The position numbers and the translations under genes are program-made. A stretch of DNA of 64,000 nucleotides from Pseudomonas aegrilactucae (lineage in GTDB: Bacteria; Pseudomonadota; Gammaproteobacteria; Pseudomonadales; Pseudomonadaceae), in assembly GCF_019168305.1 (NCBI RefSeq), contig NZ_JAHTBI010000036.1, forward strand, positions 1 to 64,000, written 5' to 3'. Below, piece by piece: positions 8,589 through 23,526 of the stretch. The notes under the pieces were generated by a model. The model did not search any database, was not told the DNA's origin, and saw only the letters and a program-made list of their open reading frames with translations. The first letter of the stretch is position 1; each line of letters starts with the position of its first letter.

Positions 8589-8986
8589 CAGTCGTTTCCC
8601 GCCGGTGGCAGGCCTTCAACGGCGGCGAGAATGCTCTGGAACCCGCGGTTTTGCGGGGCGCACGGATTGGACGGCCACAACAAGGCATTAGCGAACAAAA
8701 GCCTGACTCCATTCATGCAATGAGAATGGCGTCACATTAATGGCTAAAGGATATTGCGAACATCAGGTCTCGCCTGATTGTCGCTAGGGGTTTCCCTGAT
8801 AGCGTGATCGGGTTGCGACACTTTTGGGCGGGGTGCGACAGAACAAGGCGTGAGCGCAGTAAAGCATGATGCTAAAGTGACATCAATGCCCCCGGCAGGA
8901 TTTTATTTTGGGGGTCAAGCCAAGACGAGTACGGCCGATACAAGGTCGATCTATTCAATTTCCGCAACAAGCCTGGGGGTTTTTTA
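8589..8986. other. cheV upstream region
   Basis: This gap of nearly 400 bp between two divergent starts holds the FliA-type promoter described separately. It also has a short hairpin ATCAGG/CCTGAT (8762-8767, 8773-8778). The rest shows no open frame, repeat or RNA gene that I recognise. Confidence 0.5.
8915..8941 (+). promoter_or_regulatory. FliA (sigma-28) promoter of cheV
   Basis: TCAAGCCA, an 11-nt spacer and GCCGATAC match the flagellar sigma-28 consensus (TAAAGTTT-N11-GCCGATAA) at the conserved core positions and at the exact spacing. It lies about 45 bp before the cheV start and points toward it. Chemotaxis genes are normal FliA targets. Confidence 0.7.
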
Positions 8987-9922
8987 ATGGCTGGCATTCT
9001 CGACACGGTAGACCAGAGAACGCAGTTGGTAGGCGAGAACCGTCTGGAAATCCTCATGTTTCGCCTGGCCGGTCGCCAGTTGTTCGCGATCAACGTGTTC
9101 AAGGTGCAGGAAGTGCTGCAGTTGCCCAAGCTGACGCTGATGCCGCAGCGGCACGCGTACGTGTGTGGTGTGGTCAACCTGCGCGGCCAGACGCTGCCGG
9201 TGATCGACCTGTCGCAGGCGATCGGCATGCGCCCGCTGGTGCCGGGCCCGGACAGCACCATCATCGTCACCGAGTACAACCGTTCGGTGCAGGCCTTCCT
9301 GGTGGGCGGCGTGGACCGCATCGTCAACATGAACTGGGAGGCGATCATGCCGCCGCCGGCCAGCGCCGGTCGTCAGCACTACCTCACGGCCATCAGTAAG
9401 GTCGACGATCAGTTGGTCGAGATCATCGACGTGGAGAAGGTGCTGGCCGAAATCGTGCCTTACAACGCCAAGGTTTCCCGCGACAAGCTGGAAGATCCGG
9501 TGCTGGCGCGTGCCCGTGGGCGCGAGGTACTGCTGGTGGACGACTCCACCGTGGCGCTTTCGCAGTTGCGTGAAACCCTGGGGCAGTTGGGGGTCAAGAT
9601 GCATGTCGCCAGCGACGGCCTCAAGGCGCTGAAGATGCTCAAGGGCTGGGCCGATGCGGGCGAAGACATGTGCGAAAAGTTGCTCATGATCTTTACCGAT
9701 GCCGAAATGCCGGAGATGGATGGCTATCGCCTGACCACCGAGATCCGCAACGATCCGCGCCTGCGTGGCCTCTACGTGGTGCTGCACACCTCGTTGTCGG
9801 GCAGCTTCAACGAGTCGATGGTGAAAAAGGTCGGGTGCGACAATTTCCTTTCCAAGTTCCAGCCTGACAAGCTGGTGGATGTGGTGCGCCAGCGCCTGAT
9901 GATGGACGAAGCGACCGTGTGA
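8987..9922 (+). CDS. cheV: chemotaxis coupling protein CheV
   Basis: This 311-residue protein has a CheW domain (about residues 20-160, with VVNLRGQTLPVIDL at 62-75) joined to a C-terminal receiver (about 178-305). The receiver has acidic pocket DD at 185-186, phospho-acceptor Asp238 in FTDAEMPEMDGY, and a lysine in FLSKFQ. CheV couples chemoreceptors to CheA, and phosphorylation of its receiver tunes signalling. Length and domain order are standard. The FliA-type promoter upstream fits regulation with the flagellar regulon. No receptor or CheA gene is next to it. Confidence 0.95.
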   Translation: MAGILDTVDQRTQLVGENRLEILMFRLAGRQLFAINVFKVQEVLQLPKLTLMPQRHAYVCGVVNLRGQTLPVIDLSQAIGMRPLVPGPDSTIIVTEYNRSVQAFLVGGVDRIVNMNWEAIMPPPASAGRQHYLTAISKVDDQLVEIIDVEKVLAEIVPYNAKVSRDKLEDPVLARARGREVLLVDDSTVALSQLRETLGQLGVKMHVASDGLKALKMLKGWADAGEDMCEKLLMIFTDAEMPEMDGYRLTTEIRNDPRLRGLYVVLHTSLSGSFNESMVKKVGCDNFLSKFQPDKLVDVVRQRLMMDEATV

Positions 9923-9998
9923 TCCTGTGACGATTGCCGGGCAGCCGTTGCCCGGTGCTCGGTGTAAGCTGGCGCCTTTACCATCAGGGAGCAGGCCC

Positions 9999-10798
9999 AT
10001 GCGTCTGAGCGCGTTGTATCGTTACCCCATCAAGTCGGCCCAGGGCAATCGTTGAGCCAGTCACCGTCAGGCCCGCTGGGCTTGCTCGGTGATCGACGCT
10101 GGATGCTCGTCGAACAGGATAACGGGCGCTTCCTGACCCAGCGCGCCTACCCCCGGCTGAGCCAGCTGTCGGCGCTGTATGCGGCTGACGGCGGGCTGCT
10201 TCTCAGTGCCCCGGGCCTTGACCCGTTGCAGGTTGCGGTGCCGGCACCGGACCACGACTTGCGCGGCGTGACCCTCTGGCGTGACACCTTGCGCGTACCC
10301 GATGCAGGCGACGCGGCGGCCGACTGGCTGAGCCACTTCATCGGTAAACCGGTGCGTCTGGTGCACGTGCCCGAACCGCGTACCCGCTATCTGCCGGCAG
10401 GTTATGGCGAGAACAGTGACCGGGTGGCGTTCGCCGATGGGTTCCCGCTGTTGCTGATTGGCCAGGCGTCGCTCGATGACCTGGTGCAGCGGGTCGGGCG
10501 GCCGCTGCAGATGCTGCGTTTTCGCCCCAACCTGGTGGTGGAGGGCAGTGCGGCGTTCGCCGAGGATGGCTGGGCGCGTATTCGCATTGGCGATCTGACC
10601 TTTCGGGTGCTCAAGCCTTGCACCCGATGCATCCTGACGACCATTGACCCGCAGACTGGCCAGCGCAGCGAAGACCGCGAGCCGTTGACTACACTCAAGA
10701 CTTACCGGCAGAAAGAAGGCGATGTGCTGTTCGGGCAGAACCTGGTGGCCGACGGCGAAGGCGTGCTCGAGGTGGGGATGCCGGTCGAGGTGCTGTAG
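9999..10798 (+). pseudogene. MOSC domain protein interrupted by a one-base frameshift
   Basis: The ATG at 9999 opens a typical MOSC N-terminal beta-barrel (MRLSALYRYPIKSAQG) but meets TGA at 10053-10055. The rest of the protein continues in the next frame, from a TTG at 10052 to 10798 (GLLGDRRWMLVE, FLTQRAYP, and the MOSC core CTRCILTTIDPQTG with its cysteine). Inserting one G between 10046 and 10047 restores the reading QGESLSQSPSGPLGLLGD, and GESL is the usual family sequence. The intact protein would be about 266 residues, a YcbX-like protein linked to molybdenum cofactor-dependent reduction of N-hydroxylated compounds. This is either a true mutation or a sequencing error. The 248-residue remnant could start at the TTG but would lack the first beta strands. 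Confidence 0.8.
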
Positions 10799-10873
10799 GT
10801 AACGGCCTTCCGGCCAAGGGGCCTGCGGTGTGCATCAGCGCCACCACAGGCTCCTGCAAGGCTGGCGATGCGG

Positions 10874-12802
10874 TCACTGACCGTCGAAGTACCGCTCATG
10901 CCAATCCACCAGCGGCTGCGGCGAATTGAGTTTCTGCCCGTAGATCACCGAGTACGACAGCACGTTCTGCACATACTGGCGGGTTTCATCGAACGGAATC
11001 GACTCCACCCACACGTCAAAGCTCAAATGGTCGGCGCCGCGCAGCCACTGGCGTACGCGCCCCGGGCCTGCGTTGTACGCCGCCGACGCCAGTACCCGGT
11101 TGCCATTGAACTGCCCGTGCACCTGGCTCAGGTACGCCGCACCCAGCTGGATATTCTTGTCCGGGTTCAGCACCTGCGCCGGCGAGGCCAGCGGGATGTT
11201 GAACTTGCGGGCGGTCTCCTTGGCCGTGGCCGGCATCAGTTGCATCAGGCCACTGGCGCCCACGTGGGAGCGGGCGTCGTCCATGAAGGCGCTTTCCTGG
11301 CGAGTGATCGCGAACACCCAGCTCGAATGCAGCCCGCGTAGCTTGGCTTCACGCACCAGGGTGTCGCGGTAGGCCATCGGGAAACGGATGTCCAGGTCAT
11401 CCCAGTACTGCGCCTGGCTGATGGTGCGGATCGCCGGGAAGTACCAGCGCATCTCGTAGGCCAGCCGGGCCTGGGCGACCATTTCGTCGCGGCTGAAGTG
11501 ACGGCTGACGTGGTACCACTCACGGCGCCCATCGACGATCTGGCCGCGCGCATGGAACTCCAGTGCCCGCCGCACGCCCGGTGTATTGCGTACCTTGTTG
11601 ATCAACTGCTGGCTCAGGACCAGTGGCCGGTTGTTGAGCTGGTATGGGGTCTGCGCCCGGTCGGCGGCGAGGAAACCGTAGAAGTCGCGCTCGCGCGCGA
11701 CGGTCTTGTACAGCAGCGGGATCTGCGGGTTCTTCGGCTGCGCCAGCTCCAGGCTGCGGGCCTGCCAGTAGCGCCAGCGGTTGGTACTGGCCAGGTCTTG
11801 CGGCAGGCGCTTGGTCAGCTCGTAGGCGTCTTCCCAGCGCGCCAGGCGCAGCAGCAGGCGCAGGCGCCACTCGGTGACCGTGTTGTCACGCAGCTCCGGG
11901 TCATACTTGGTCATCAGGTCCAGCGCCCGCGGGTCATAGCGACGCGCCAGGGTCAGGCCGATTTCACGCGCGATCGCGACCTTCTCGTCACGCGAGAAGT
12001 GCATGCGGTTTGCATAGTCGTCGAGCAGGGCCATGGCCCGCTCGGGGTCTTGCCGTGCCAGGCGGCGCAGGCCCAGGCTGACCACGTCGGACATGGCCTC
12101 GTCGGCGGGCGTGAAGCGCGACGGGGTGTTGAGCAGTTCGGGCTTTTGCGCCACGTCGAGCAGCAGGCGGCCCTGGGTGCCCAAGGTGGTCAGGCTCTTG
12201 ACCAGCGTATTGGCCAGCGCATAGTTGCGCGCCTGTGCTGCCAGCTTGGCGCGTTCCCAGCGTTTTTGCTCGGTCAGTTGGCCTTCGGCGGCCCAGCGCT
12301 CGAACAATGCATCGCACGCGGCAGGCTGCGACTTGCCGACCAGCCAGAGTTTTTCGGCGCTGGCATAGCCTTCTGCGCGCAGGTTGTGGCTGAGCTGGTA
12401 CTGGCCGTTGAGGCAGTCGAGCTCGGTGAAATTCAGTTTCGGGTCGTAATACTTGGCGAAGGGCTGCCAGTCGCCGCGCTCTGCCAGCCAGCGCAACCAG
12501 CGCAGCTTCATCCAGTTGGCCTGGGGCAGGTCACCGTGCTCGGCAAGAAACGTTTCGATCTCGGCGTTACTCGCGCTCTTGAGGCGCGCGGTGAGTTCGT
12601 CGTACGCCAGGTAAGGCTCCAGCGGGTAATCGCGCAGGGCTTGTTCATAACGTCGGTAAGGGCCGCTGTCGCCTTTGGCCAGGGCGCGTTTGGCTTCATC
12701 ATAGAACTGGCGTTGCTGCACCAGGTCGGCGGCATGAACGGTGCCCGCCGCCGAGGCGGAAAAAAGCAGGCAGGATACGAGGCTGAGCAGGCTGCGGCGC
12801 AT
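10874..12802 (-). CDS. slt: soluble lytic murein transglycosylase Slt
   Basis: This 642-residue periplasmic enzyme cleaves peptidoglycan glycan strands to 1,6-anhydro muropeptides. It has a signal peptide (MRRSLLSLVSCLLFSASAAGTVHA), a long alpha-superhelical region, and a C-terminal SLT domain. The catalytic Glu lies near residue 502 in ITRQESAF, followed by GASGLMQLMPATA and AAYNAGPGRV. I chose the ATG at 12802, which has a GGAAG ribosome site; an upstream in-frame TTG would lengthen the signal peptide only. It is divergent from uup. Confidence 0.93.
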   Translation of the reverse strand: MRRSLLSLVSCLLFSASAAGTVHAADLVQQRQFYDEAKRALAKGDSGPYRRYEQALRDYPLEPYLAYDELTARLKSASNAEIETFLAEHGDLPQANWMKLRWLRWLAERGDWQPFAKYYDPKLNFTELDCLNGQYQLSHNLRAEGYASAEKLWLVGKSQPAACDALFERWAAEGQLTEQKRWERAKLAAQARNYALANTLVKSLTTLGTQGRLLLDVAQKPELLNTPSRFTPADEAMSDVVSLGLRRLARQDPERAMALLDDYANRMHFSRDEKVAIAREIGLTLARRYDPRALDLMTKYDPELRDNTVTEWRLRLLLRLARWEDAYELTKRLPQDLASTNRWRYWQARSLELAQPKNPQIPLLYKTVARERDFYGFLAADRAQTPYQLNNRPLVLSQQLINKVRNTPGVRRALEFHARGQIVDGRREWYHVSRHFSRDEMVAQARLAYEMRWYFPAIRTISQAQYWDDLDIRFPMAYRDTLVREAKLRGLHSSWVFAITRQESAFMDDARSHVGASGLMQLMPATAKETARKFNIPLASPAQVLNPDKNIQLGAAYLSQVHGQFNGNRVLASAAYNAGPGRVRQWLRGADHLSFDVWVESIPFDETRQYVQNVLSYSVIYGQKLNSPQPLVDWHERYFDGQ

Positions 12803-13012
12803 GATACTTCCGGACAGTTTGAGCAAAAACGAGTGTCGGCGGCGCCAGCACTGGTGGAGTCACGGGCTTAAGCTTAGCCGTTTGCCGGGGGCGGAAGAAA
12901 GCATTGTGCTTGTATCGGCGTGTAAAGAGGACCTCAGTGGGCGGCACGACCATGCTTAATGTGAAGCAGGGCCAACTCAGGTAGAATGCGCCCCCGGTTT
13001 TTGGAGAAGATC

Positions 13013-14929
<1,917 letters not shown>

Positions 14930-14936
14930 TGAGCGC

Positions 14937-14969
14937 AAGGCCCGCTGTGCAGAACAGCGGGCCTTGTGG
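14937..14969. terminator. terminator between convergent uup and usp genes
   Basis: A perfect 12-bp stem, AAGGCCCGCTGT (14937-14948) and ACAGCGGGCCTT (14954-14965), has loop GCAGA. It is T-rich after the stem on the uup side. It lies between two convergent genes and can serve both. Confidence 0.75.
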
Positions 14970-14971
14970 TT

Positions 14972-15415
14972 TTACTCGGCTTTTTTCTGCAGGCGTACCG
15001 CCAGCACATCGCACGGTGCGCCATGCAGCACGTCATTGGCGGTGGAGCCCAGCAGCAGCGCCAGGCCGTGACGGCCATGACTGCCGACCACGATCAGGTC
15101 GCACTTCTGGTCCTTGGCCAACTGGTGGATTTCCTGGCGTGGCTGGCCGTAGGTCAGGTGGGAATCGCCGCGATTGATCTCCGGATACTTGTTGAACAGC
15201 CGGTCCATGCGTTCCTTGGCTTGATCGAATTGCTGCTGCTGCAGTTGCGACAGGTCCATCGGCACGTCGCCGCCAAAGGCCATGGCCATCGGTTCCACGA
15301 TGTGCACCAGCGAGACCTTGGTGCTGCCAGCGCTGGCAATTTCCTTGGCGCGCTTGATCACCGGGTCGCATTCTTCGGTCAGGTCGACGGCGACCAGAAT
15401 ATGTTCGTAGGGCAT
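14972..15415 (-). CDS. universal stress protein, UspA family
   Basis: This 147-residue single-domain Usp starts MPYEHILVAVDLTEE and ends with the ATP-binding-type motif VVGSHGRHGLALLLGSTANDVL (G2XG9XGS/T pattern), so it probably binds ATP. These cytoplasmic proteins rise under starvation and other stress; the exact role is unknown. The ATG at 15415 has an AGGAGAG ribosome site, so six upstream in-frame residues are excluded. It is divergent from the small membrane protein gene at 15524. Confidence 0.92.
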   Translation of the reverse strand: MPYEHILVAVDLTEECDPVIKRAKEIASAGSTKVSLVHIVEPMAMAFGGDVPMDLSQLQQQQFDQAKERMDRLFNKYPEINRGDSHLTYGQPRQEIHQLAKDQKCDLIVVGSHGRHGLALLLGSTANDVLHGAPCDVLAVRLQKKAE

Positions 15416-15523
15416 GAGGGGCTCTCCTGACAATCGCGATAGTTAAAGTATGGTCGGTTTCAGGCTGATCGCATCCAGGTGGCTAACCAGCTCATTTGCA
15501 AAGTGTTTATAGGAATAACAGAT

Positions 15524-15961
15524 ATGACGGTCTGGGTAGTAGTGTCAATCCTTGCGCTGATTCTCAGCCCCATGGTCTGGCTGTTGCCGTCGCGCCGAAC
15601 CAGCGGGCGCATGGCGCTGCGTCTGGAGGCCAGGCGCATGGGGTTGGCGATGCAGCTCAAGGCCCAGGCCTGGCCGCACTGGCTGCCCGAAGAGCCGCCC
15701 CACACCTGCGCTCAGTTCCATTGCGCGCGGCGTCGCGGGCGCAGCGACAGCTGGAGCTACTTTCAGGTGGCGCCCGGTGTGTGGCACAACCAGTGGCAGG
15801 AAGCCTGCGTGGATGAACGCGTGTTGCAGCACCTGGCGCGCCTGCCCGAGAGTGTCTACAAGGTCGAGGCCGATACCCAGATGGTCGCGGTTTGCTGGGG
15901 TGAGAAGGGGGATACGGCTGTGTTGCAGAATATTGCGCAACTGCTGAAGGAGCTGGCGTGA
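15524..15961 (+). CDS. conserved membrane-anchored protein of unknown function
   Basis: This 145-residue protein begins with one hydrophobic segment (TVWVVVSILALILSPMVWLL, residues 2-21), then a basic stretch (PSRRTSGRMALRLEARRMG), then a soluble domain rich in Trp and Cys. That looks like a type II or reverse signal anchor with a cytoplasmic domain. I recognise no catalytic motif. The ATG at 15524 has an AGGAA ribosome site; a GTG 45 bp upstream is less likely. Similar small proteins sit beside usp genes in other pseudomonads as far as I recall, but no function is known to me. Confidence 0.75.
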   Translation: MTVWVVVSILALILSPMVWLLPSRRTSGRMALRLEARRMGLAMQLKAQAWPHWLPEEPPHTCAQFHCARRRGRSDSWSYFQVAPGVWHNQWQEACVDERVLQHLARLPESVYKVEADTQMVAVCWGEKGDTAVLQNIAQLLKELA

Positions 15962-16402
15962 GATGAGCGTCGAACCCCTCGCCGGCCTTTCCGGCCAAGG
16001 GGCTCGAGCAGATGCAGCAGAATAAAAAGGCCAGGCAGGCCGGAAATCTTTCAACACGCCCTCAGTGTAGCCATTCCCGTTTATCCCGCCTCCCGCTCCC
16101 CGCAGTTTCGACGCCAATCACCTACATGAATGTTCATCGATCACTGTCATCGTGGTTTGGCCTCGGCGCGCGCAAAATGACCGGAAAGTCGCGTTTTGCC
16201 GGTACTTAAGGGTATTTGACAACGGCAGTCTTTTCGGTGAATGTGTGCGTACCCAAATCAAACGGGCGTATGAATTGAGCGTTTGTATGTCAGAAGACGC
16301 TTACAGAATCCCGACTATCGCGCTGACGGGTGTGCCTGGTGCAAGCGTTCGCACCAGCGTTTGGCGTGTACAGTTCAGCTTCCATATCGTGGAGATCAGT
16401 TG
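15962..16402. other. fadB upstream region
   Basis: About 440 bp without a gene I can support. It starts with a GC-rich hairpin (CCCCTCGCCGG / CCGGCCAAGGGG, about 15975-16002). Near fadB are the inverted half-sites CAAAC (16259-16263) and GTTTG (16281-16285), 17 nt apart. These are PsrA-type half-sites, but at a spacing unlike the N2-4 of known boxes. The fadBA promoter must lie here. Confidence 0.45.
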
Positions 16403-19755
<3,353 letters not shown>

Positions 19756-19773
19756 GCGTTTCGTTGTCGCAAG

Positions 19774-19798
19774 CCGGGGCCCTGTGCCCCGGTTTTTG
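19774..19798 (+). terminator. fadBA terminator
   Basis: The stem CCGGGGC (19774-19780) and GCCCCGG (19786-19792), loop CCTGT, is followed directly by TTTTT. It lies 18 bp after the fadA stop. Confidence 0.85.
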
Positions 19799-19831
19799 TT
19801 TTTTGCAGATTTTTTTCAAGAGGGTGGGAGC

Positions 19832-20083
19832 ATGCAGATACAACCAGGCGTATACCGGCATTACAAAGGGCCTGAGTATCGTGTGTTCGGTGCCGCGCGC
19901 CATTCCGAGACCGAGGAGTGGGTGGTGTTCTACCAGGCCCTGTACGGTGATTTCGGGCTGTGGGTGCGCCCCTTCTCGATGTTCACCAGCACGGTCGAGG
20001 TTGACGGCGAACAGGTGCCGCGCTTTGCTTTGGTCAAGGCCGAAAGCGAGCTGTTTTCGCGCCCCGATGCACACGGCGGCTGA
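19832..20083 (+). CDS. DUF1653 family small protein
   Basis: This 83-residue cytoplasmic protein has the DUF1653 pattern: PGVYRHYKGPEYRVFGAARHSETEEWVVFYQALYGD followed by WVRPFSMFTSTV. The function is unknown; the compact beta-rich domain is widespread in bacteria. The ATG at 19832 has a GGGTGGGAG ribosome site. It lies between the fadA terminator and topA, probably transcribed on its own. Confidence 0.88.
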   Translation: MQIQPGVYRHYKGPEYRVFGAARHSETEEWVVFYQALYGDFGLWVRPFSMFTSTVEVDGEQVPRFALVKAESELFSRPDAHGG

Positions 20084-20183
20084 ACTTCGGCGCTTGACCT
20101 CACTCTGTTGCCACTATATATAGCGGTGCCACGTCAGGTACCTGCCGTGTTTTTATTTTCGTTATTCAGGAATTTTCCGATCC

Positions 20184-22790
20184 ATGGGCAAATCGCTGGT
20201 CATTGTGGAATCCCCGGCTAAGGCCAAGACCATCAACAAGTACCTGGGCAACCAGTACGTGGTGAAGTCGAGTATCGGCCATATCCGAGACCTGCCCACC
20301 AGCGGTTCCGCGAGCAAGGAGCCTGCTGCCAAGCGCGGCAAGGCTGCTGCCGGCGAGGCACCCGCGCTGTCGCCTAAGGAAAAGGCACGCAAGCAGCTGG
20401 TGGCGCGCATGGGCGTCGACCCCGATCACGGCTGGAAGGCCAAGTACGAGATCCTTCCGGGCAAGGAAAAGGTCATCGAGGAGTTGCGCCGCCTGGCCAA
20501 GGATGCCGACACCATCTATCTCGCAACCGACTTGGATCGCGAGGGGGAAGCCATTGCCTGGCACCTGCGCGAAGCCATTGGTGGGGATGACAGCCGCTAC
20601 AAGCGCGTGGTGTTCAACGAAATCACCAAGAAGGCCATCCAGGAGGCCTTCTCCCAGCCGGGCGAGCTGGATATCGACCGTGTCAATGCACAGCAGGCGC
20701 GTCGCTTCCTCGACCGCGTGGTGGGCTACATGGTCTCGCCACTGCTGTGGCAGAAGATCGCCCGTGGCCTGTCCGCTGGCCGGGTACAGTCGGTGGCGGT
20801 GAAGCTGGTGGTGGAGCGCGAGCGTGAAATCCGTGCCTTCATCCCTGAAGAATACTGGGAAGTGCACGCCGACCTGGGCACTGCCAAGGACGCCAAGGTG
20901 CGCTTCGAAGTGGCCCGTCACAACGGCGAAGCGTTCAAGCCGCTGAACGAAGCCCAGGCCATGGCCGCGCTGGAGAAGCTCAAGGCTTCCAGCTACACCA
21001 TCGCCAAGCGTGAAGACCGTCCCACCAGCAGCAAGCCGTCTGCGCCGTTCATCACCTCGACCCTGCAGCAGGCGGCGAGCAACCGCCTGGGCTTCGGCGT
21101 GAAGAAGACCATGATGATGGCCCAGCGTCTGTACGAGGCTGGCTACATCACCTACATGCGTACCGACTCGACCAACCTCTCGGTCGATGCGGTGGAAATG
21201 GCCCGTAGCTACATCGAAAGCGAATTCGGCAAGAAGTACCTGCCCGAAGCGCCGATCGTGTACGGCAGCAAGGAAGGCGCCCAGGAGGCGCACGAAGCGA
21301 TTCGCCCCTCGGACGTCGCTACCCATCCGACCAAGCTCAGCGGCATGGAGCGTGATGCAGAGCGTCTGTACGAACTGATCTGGCGCCAGTTCCTGGCCTG
21401 CCAGATGCCACCGGCGCAGTACCTGTCGACCACCGTCAGCGTAACCGCTGGCGAGTACGAGTTGCGTGCCAAGGGCCGTATCCTCAAGTTCGACGGCTAC
21501 ACCCGTGTACTGGCGCAGCAGAGCAAGCCTGGCGACGACGACGTATTGCCGGAAATGAACCAGGGTGAAGTGCTCAAGCTGATCAAGCTCGACCCTAGCC
21601 AGCACTTCACCAAACCGCCGGCCCGCTTCTCTGAAGCCAGCCTGGTCAAGGAGATGGAAAAACGCGGTATCGGTCGCCCGTCGACCTATGCAGCGATCAT
21701 CTCGACCATCCAGGACCGTGGCTATGTGACCCTGCACAACCGCCGCTTCTACTCCGAGAAGATGGGCGATATCGTCACCGAGCGTCTGTCCGAAAGCTTC
21801 TCCAACCTGATGGACTACGGCTTCACTGCCGGCATGGAAGAGAACCTCGACGACGTGGCTCAGGGTGAGCGTGACTGGAAAAACGTGCTGGACGAGTTCT
21901 ATGGCGATTTCAGCAGCAAGCTGAAGCTGGCCGAGGACGCCGAGAAGGGCATGCGCGCCAACCAGCCGACCCCGACCAACATCGCCTGCAAGGAATGCGG
22001 TCGTCACATGATGATTCGTACCGCCTCCACCGGTGTGTTCCTCGGTTGCTCGGGTTACAGCCTGCCGCCCAAAGAACGTTGCAAGGCCACCGTGAACCTG
22101 GTGCCGGGCGACGAGATCGCGGCTGACGACGAGGGTGAATCCGAGTCGCGCGTACTGCTGGGCAAGCACCGCTGCCCGATCTGCTCCACGGCGATGGACG
22201 CTTACCTGCTGGACGAGAAGCACAAGCTGCACATCTGCGGTAACAACCCGGATTGCACCGGCTACGAAATCGAAGAAGGCAGCTACCGCATCAAGGGCTA
22301 TGAAGGCCCGAGCCTTGAGTGTGACAAGTGTGGTAGCGAGATGCAGCTCAAGACCGGCCGTTTCGGCAAGTTCTTCGGCTGTACCAATGCCGAGTGCAAG
22401 AACACCCGCAAGCTGCTCAAAAGCGGCGAAGCGGCGCCGCCGAAGATGGATGCGGTGAAGATGCCGGAGCTCAAGTGCGAGAAGGTCAACGACACCTACG
22501 TGCTGCGTGATGGTGCCTCGGGCTTGTTCCTGGCTGCCAGCCAGTTCCCGAAAAACCGCGAGACCCGCGCACCGCTGGTGATGGAGATCGTGCCGCACAA
22601 GGATGAGATCGATCCGAAGTACCACTTCCTGTGTGAAGCGCCGAAGAAGGACCCGGACGGCCGCCCGACCGTGATCCGCTACAGCCGCAAGACCAAGGAG
22701 CAGTACGTGCAGACCGAGGTCGAAGGCAAGCCTACCGGCTGGCGTGCGTTCTACGACGGCAAGGCGTGGAAGGTGGAAGACAAGCGCTAG
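20184..22790 (+). CDS. topA: DNA topoisomerase I TopA
   Basis: This 868-residue type IA topoisomerase relaxes negative supercoils. The N-terminal Toprim domain begins [15 protein letters not shown] and contains the acidic [13 protein letters not shown]. The active-site Tyr is near residue 324 in [11 protein letters not shown]. The C-terminal part holds several four-Cys zinc ribbons ([21 protein letters not shown] with their partner cysteines). Length fits Pseudomonas TopA. It is monocistronic, with a terminator after it. Confidence 0.97.
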   Translation: MGKSLVIVESPAKAKTINKYLGNQYVVKSSIGHIRDLPTSGSASKEPAAKRGKAAAGEAPALSPKEKARKQLVARMGVDPDHGWKAKYEILPGKEKVIEELRRLAKDADTIYLATDLDREGEAIAWHLREAIGGDDSRYKRVVFNEITKKAIQEAFSQPGELDIDRVNAQQARRFLDRVVGYMVSPLLWQKIARGLSAGRVQSVAVKLVVEREREIRAFIPEEYWEVHADLGTAKDAKVRFEVARHNGEAFKPLNEAQAMAALEKLKASSYTIAKREDRPTSSKPSAPFITSTLQQAASNRLGFGVKKTMMMAQRLYEAGYITYMRTDSTNLSVDAVEMARSYIESEFGKKYLPEAPIVYGSKEGAQEAHEAIRPSDVATHPTKLSGMERDAERLYELIWRQFLACQMPPAQYLSTTVSVTAGEYELRAKGRILKFDGYTRVLAQQSKPGDDDVLPEMNQGEVLKLIKLDPSQHFTKPPARFSEASLVKEMEKRGIGRPSTYAAIISTIQDRGYVTLHNRRFYSEKMGDIVTERLSESFSNLMDYGFTAGMEENLDDVAQGERDWKNVLDEFYGDFSSKLKLAEDAEKGMRANQPTPTNIACKECGRHMMIRTASTGVFLGCSGYSLPPKERCKATVNLVPGDEIAADDEGESESRVLLGKHRCPICSTAMDAYLLDEKHKLHICGNNPDCTGYEIEEGSYRIKGYEGPSLECDKCGSEMQLKTGRFGKFFGCTNAECKNTRKLLKSGEAAPPKMDAVKMPELKCEKVNDTYVLRDGASGLFLAASQFPKNRETRAPLVMEIVPHKDEIDPKYHFLCEAPKKDPDGRPTVIRYSRKTKEQYVQTEVEGKPTGWRAFYDGKAWKVEDKR

Positions 22791-22808
22791 GCGATAGCTG
22801 ATGGGCAC

Positions 22809-22854
22809 AAGGCCGCGTGTGCAATCCGAAAGGTTTGCAGGCGCGGCCTTTTTT
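22809..22854 (+). terminator. topA terminator
   Basis: AAGGCCGCG (22809-22817) pairs with CGCGGCCTT (22842-22850). An inner stem with a GAAA loop lies between, and a run of six T ends at 22854. It begins 18 bp after the topA stop. Confidence 0.85.
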
Positions 22855-22955
22855 GCAGGTGTCAGGCGGGGCGCTCGCGGTATTTCTGCTTGCGCCCCCG
22901 CAATCCATCGCAGAAACTGATCTACCCGCCGTGCAGTCTTTCGGAGCGCGCCTCG

Positions 22956-23477
22956 ATGGCCCAGGAACTCTATACCCGCACCAATCAGAAACTCTATTTC
23001 GCGGGCCTGGCCCTGGAAGCGCTGGGCAAGGCGCAGGACAGCCGCGCAATGAACGCCCAGGCGCTGATCCAGGCCGAACGAGAGTCTGCGCTGTTCCACT
23101 TGTACGGTGCCCTGCTCGGGCTGTGCCATGAAATCGCCGGTTACTATCGCCTGCCGCAGGCCGGTGCTGCGCGTGCCGAGCAATTGCTGACGCGCGAAGT
23201 ACTGGCCACCATCGCCATTCCAGAAATGGCCGAGTTGGTAGAGCTGGCCGAACAGTCAGAAACCTGGCTGGCGCAACTGCTCAGGGCTTATGCCGATTTG
23301 TTCCGACCGCCGGTCGCGCTAAAAGCGCCCAAAGGCGACGTGACGCAGCCCTTGATTCAGGCGGTAAGCCTGGATGAAGCCGAGGTGGCAGCGCTGTCGC
23401 GCGAAGAGCTGGAAAGCTGGCGGCAGAACCTCAAGCGGCTGACGGTACGTTTTCGCGAGGGCCTGAGTGAGTGCTGA
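22956..23477 (+). CDS. DUF6586-type conserved protein of unknown function
   Basis: This 173-residue, mainly helical cytoplasmic protein has no signal peptide or membrane segment. It starts MAQELYTRTNQKLYFAGLALEAL and contains many helices rich in Ala, Leu and Glu. It matches by appearance a conserved Pseudomonas protein found between topA and sulA. No catalytic motif is visible. The ATG at 22956 is preceded by CGGAG; the in-frame extension upstream runs toward the topA terminator and is unlikely. Confidence 0.8.
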   Translation: MAQELYTRTNQKLYFAGLALEALGKAQDSRAMNAQALIQAERESALFHLYGALLGLCHEIAGYYRLPQAGAARAEQLLTREVLATIAIPEMAELVELAEQSETWLAQLLRAYADLFRPPVALKAPKGDVTQPLIQAVSLDEAEVAALSREELESWRQNLKRLTVRFREGLSEC

Positions 23478-23526
23478 TCGTGCCAGTGGCTGGTACAATG
23501 CCGCCTTTCCTGGAGAACAGTCTTAT

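Noticed and set aside
9937..9955. Hairpin CCGGGCA/TGCCCGG after cheV as a terminator
   Set aside because: The stem is perfect but short, and no T-run follows.
15479..15523. GTG start for the small membrane protein at 15524
   Set aside because: It would add 15 residues in front of the anchor without a ribosome site; the ATG at 15524 has AGGAA.
19832..20083. DUF1653 gene as part of the fadBA operon
   Set aside because: A strong terminator lies between fadA and this gene.
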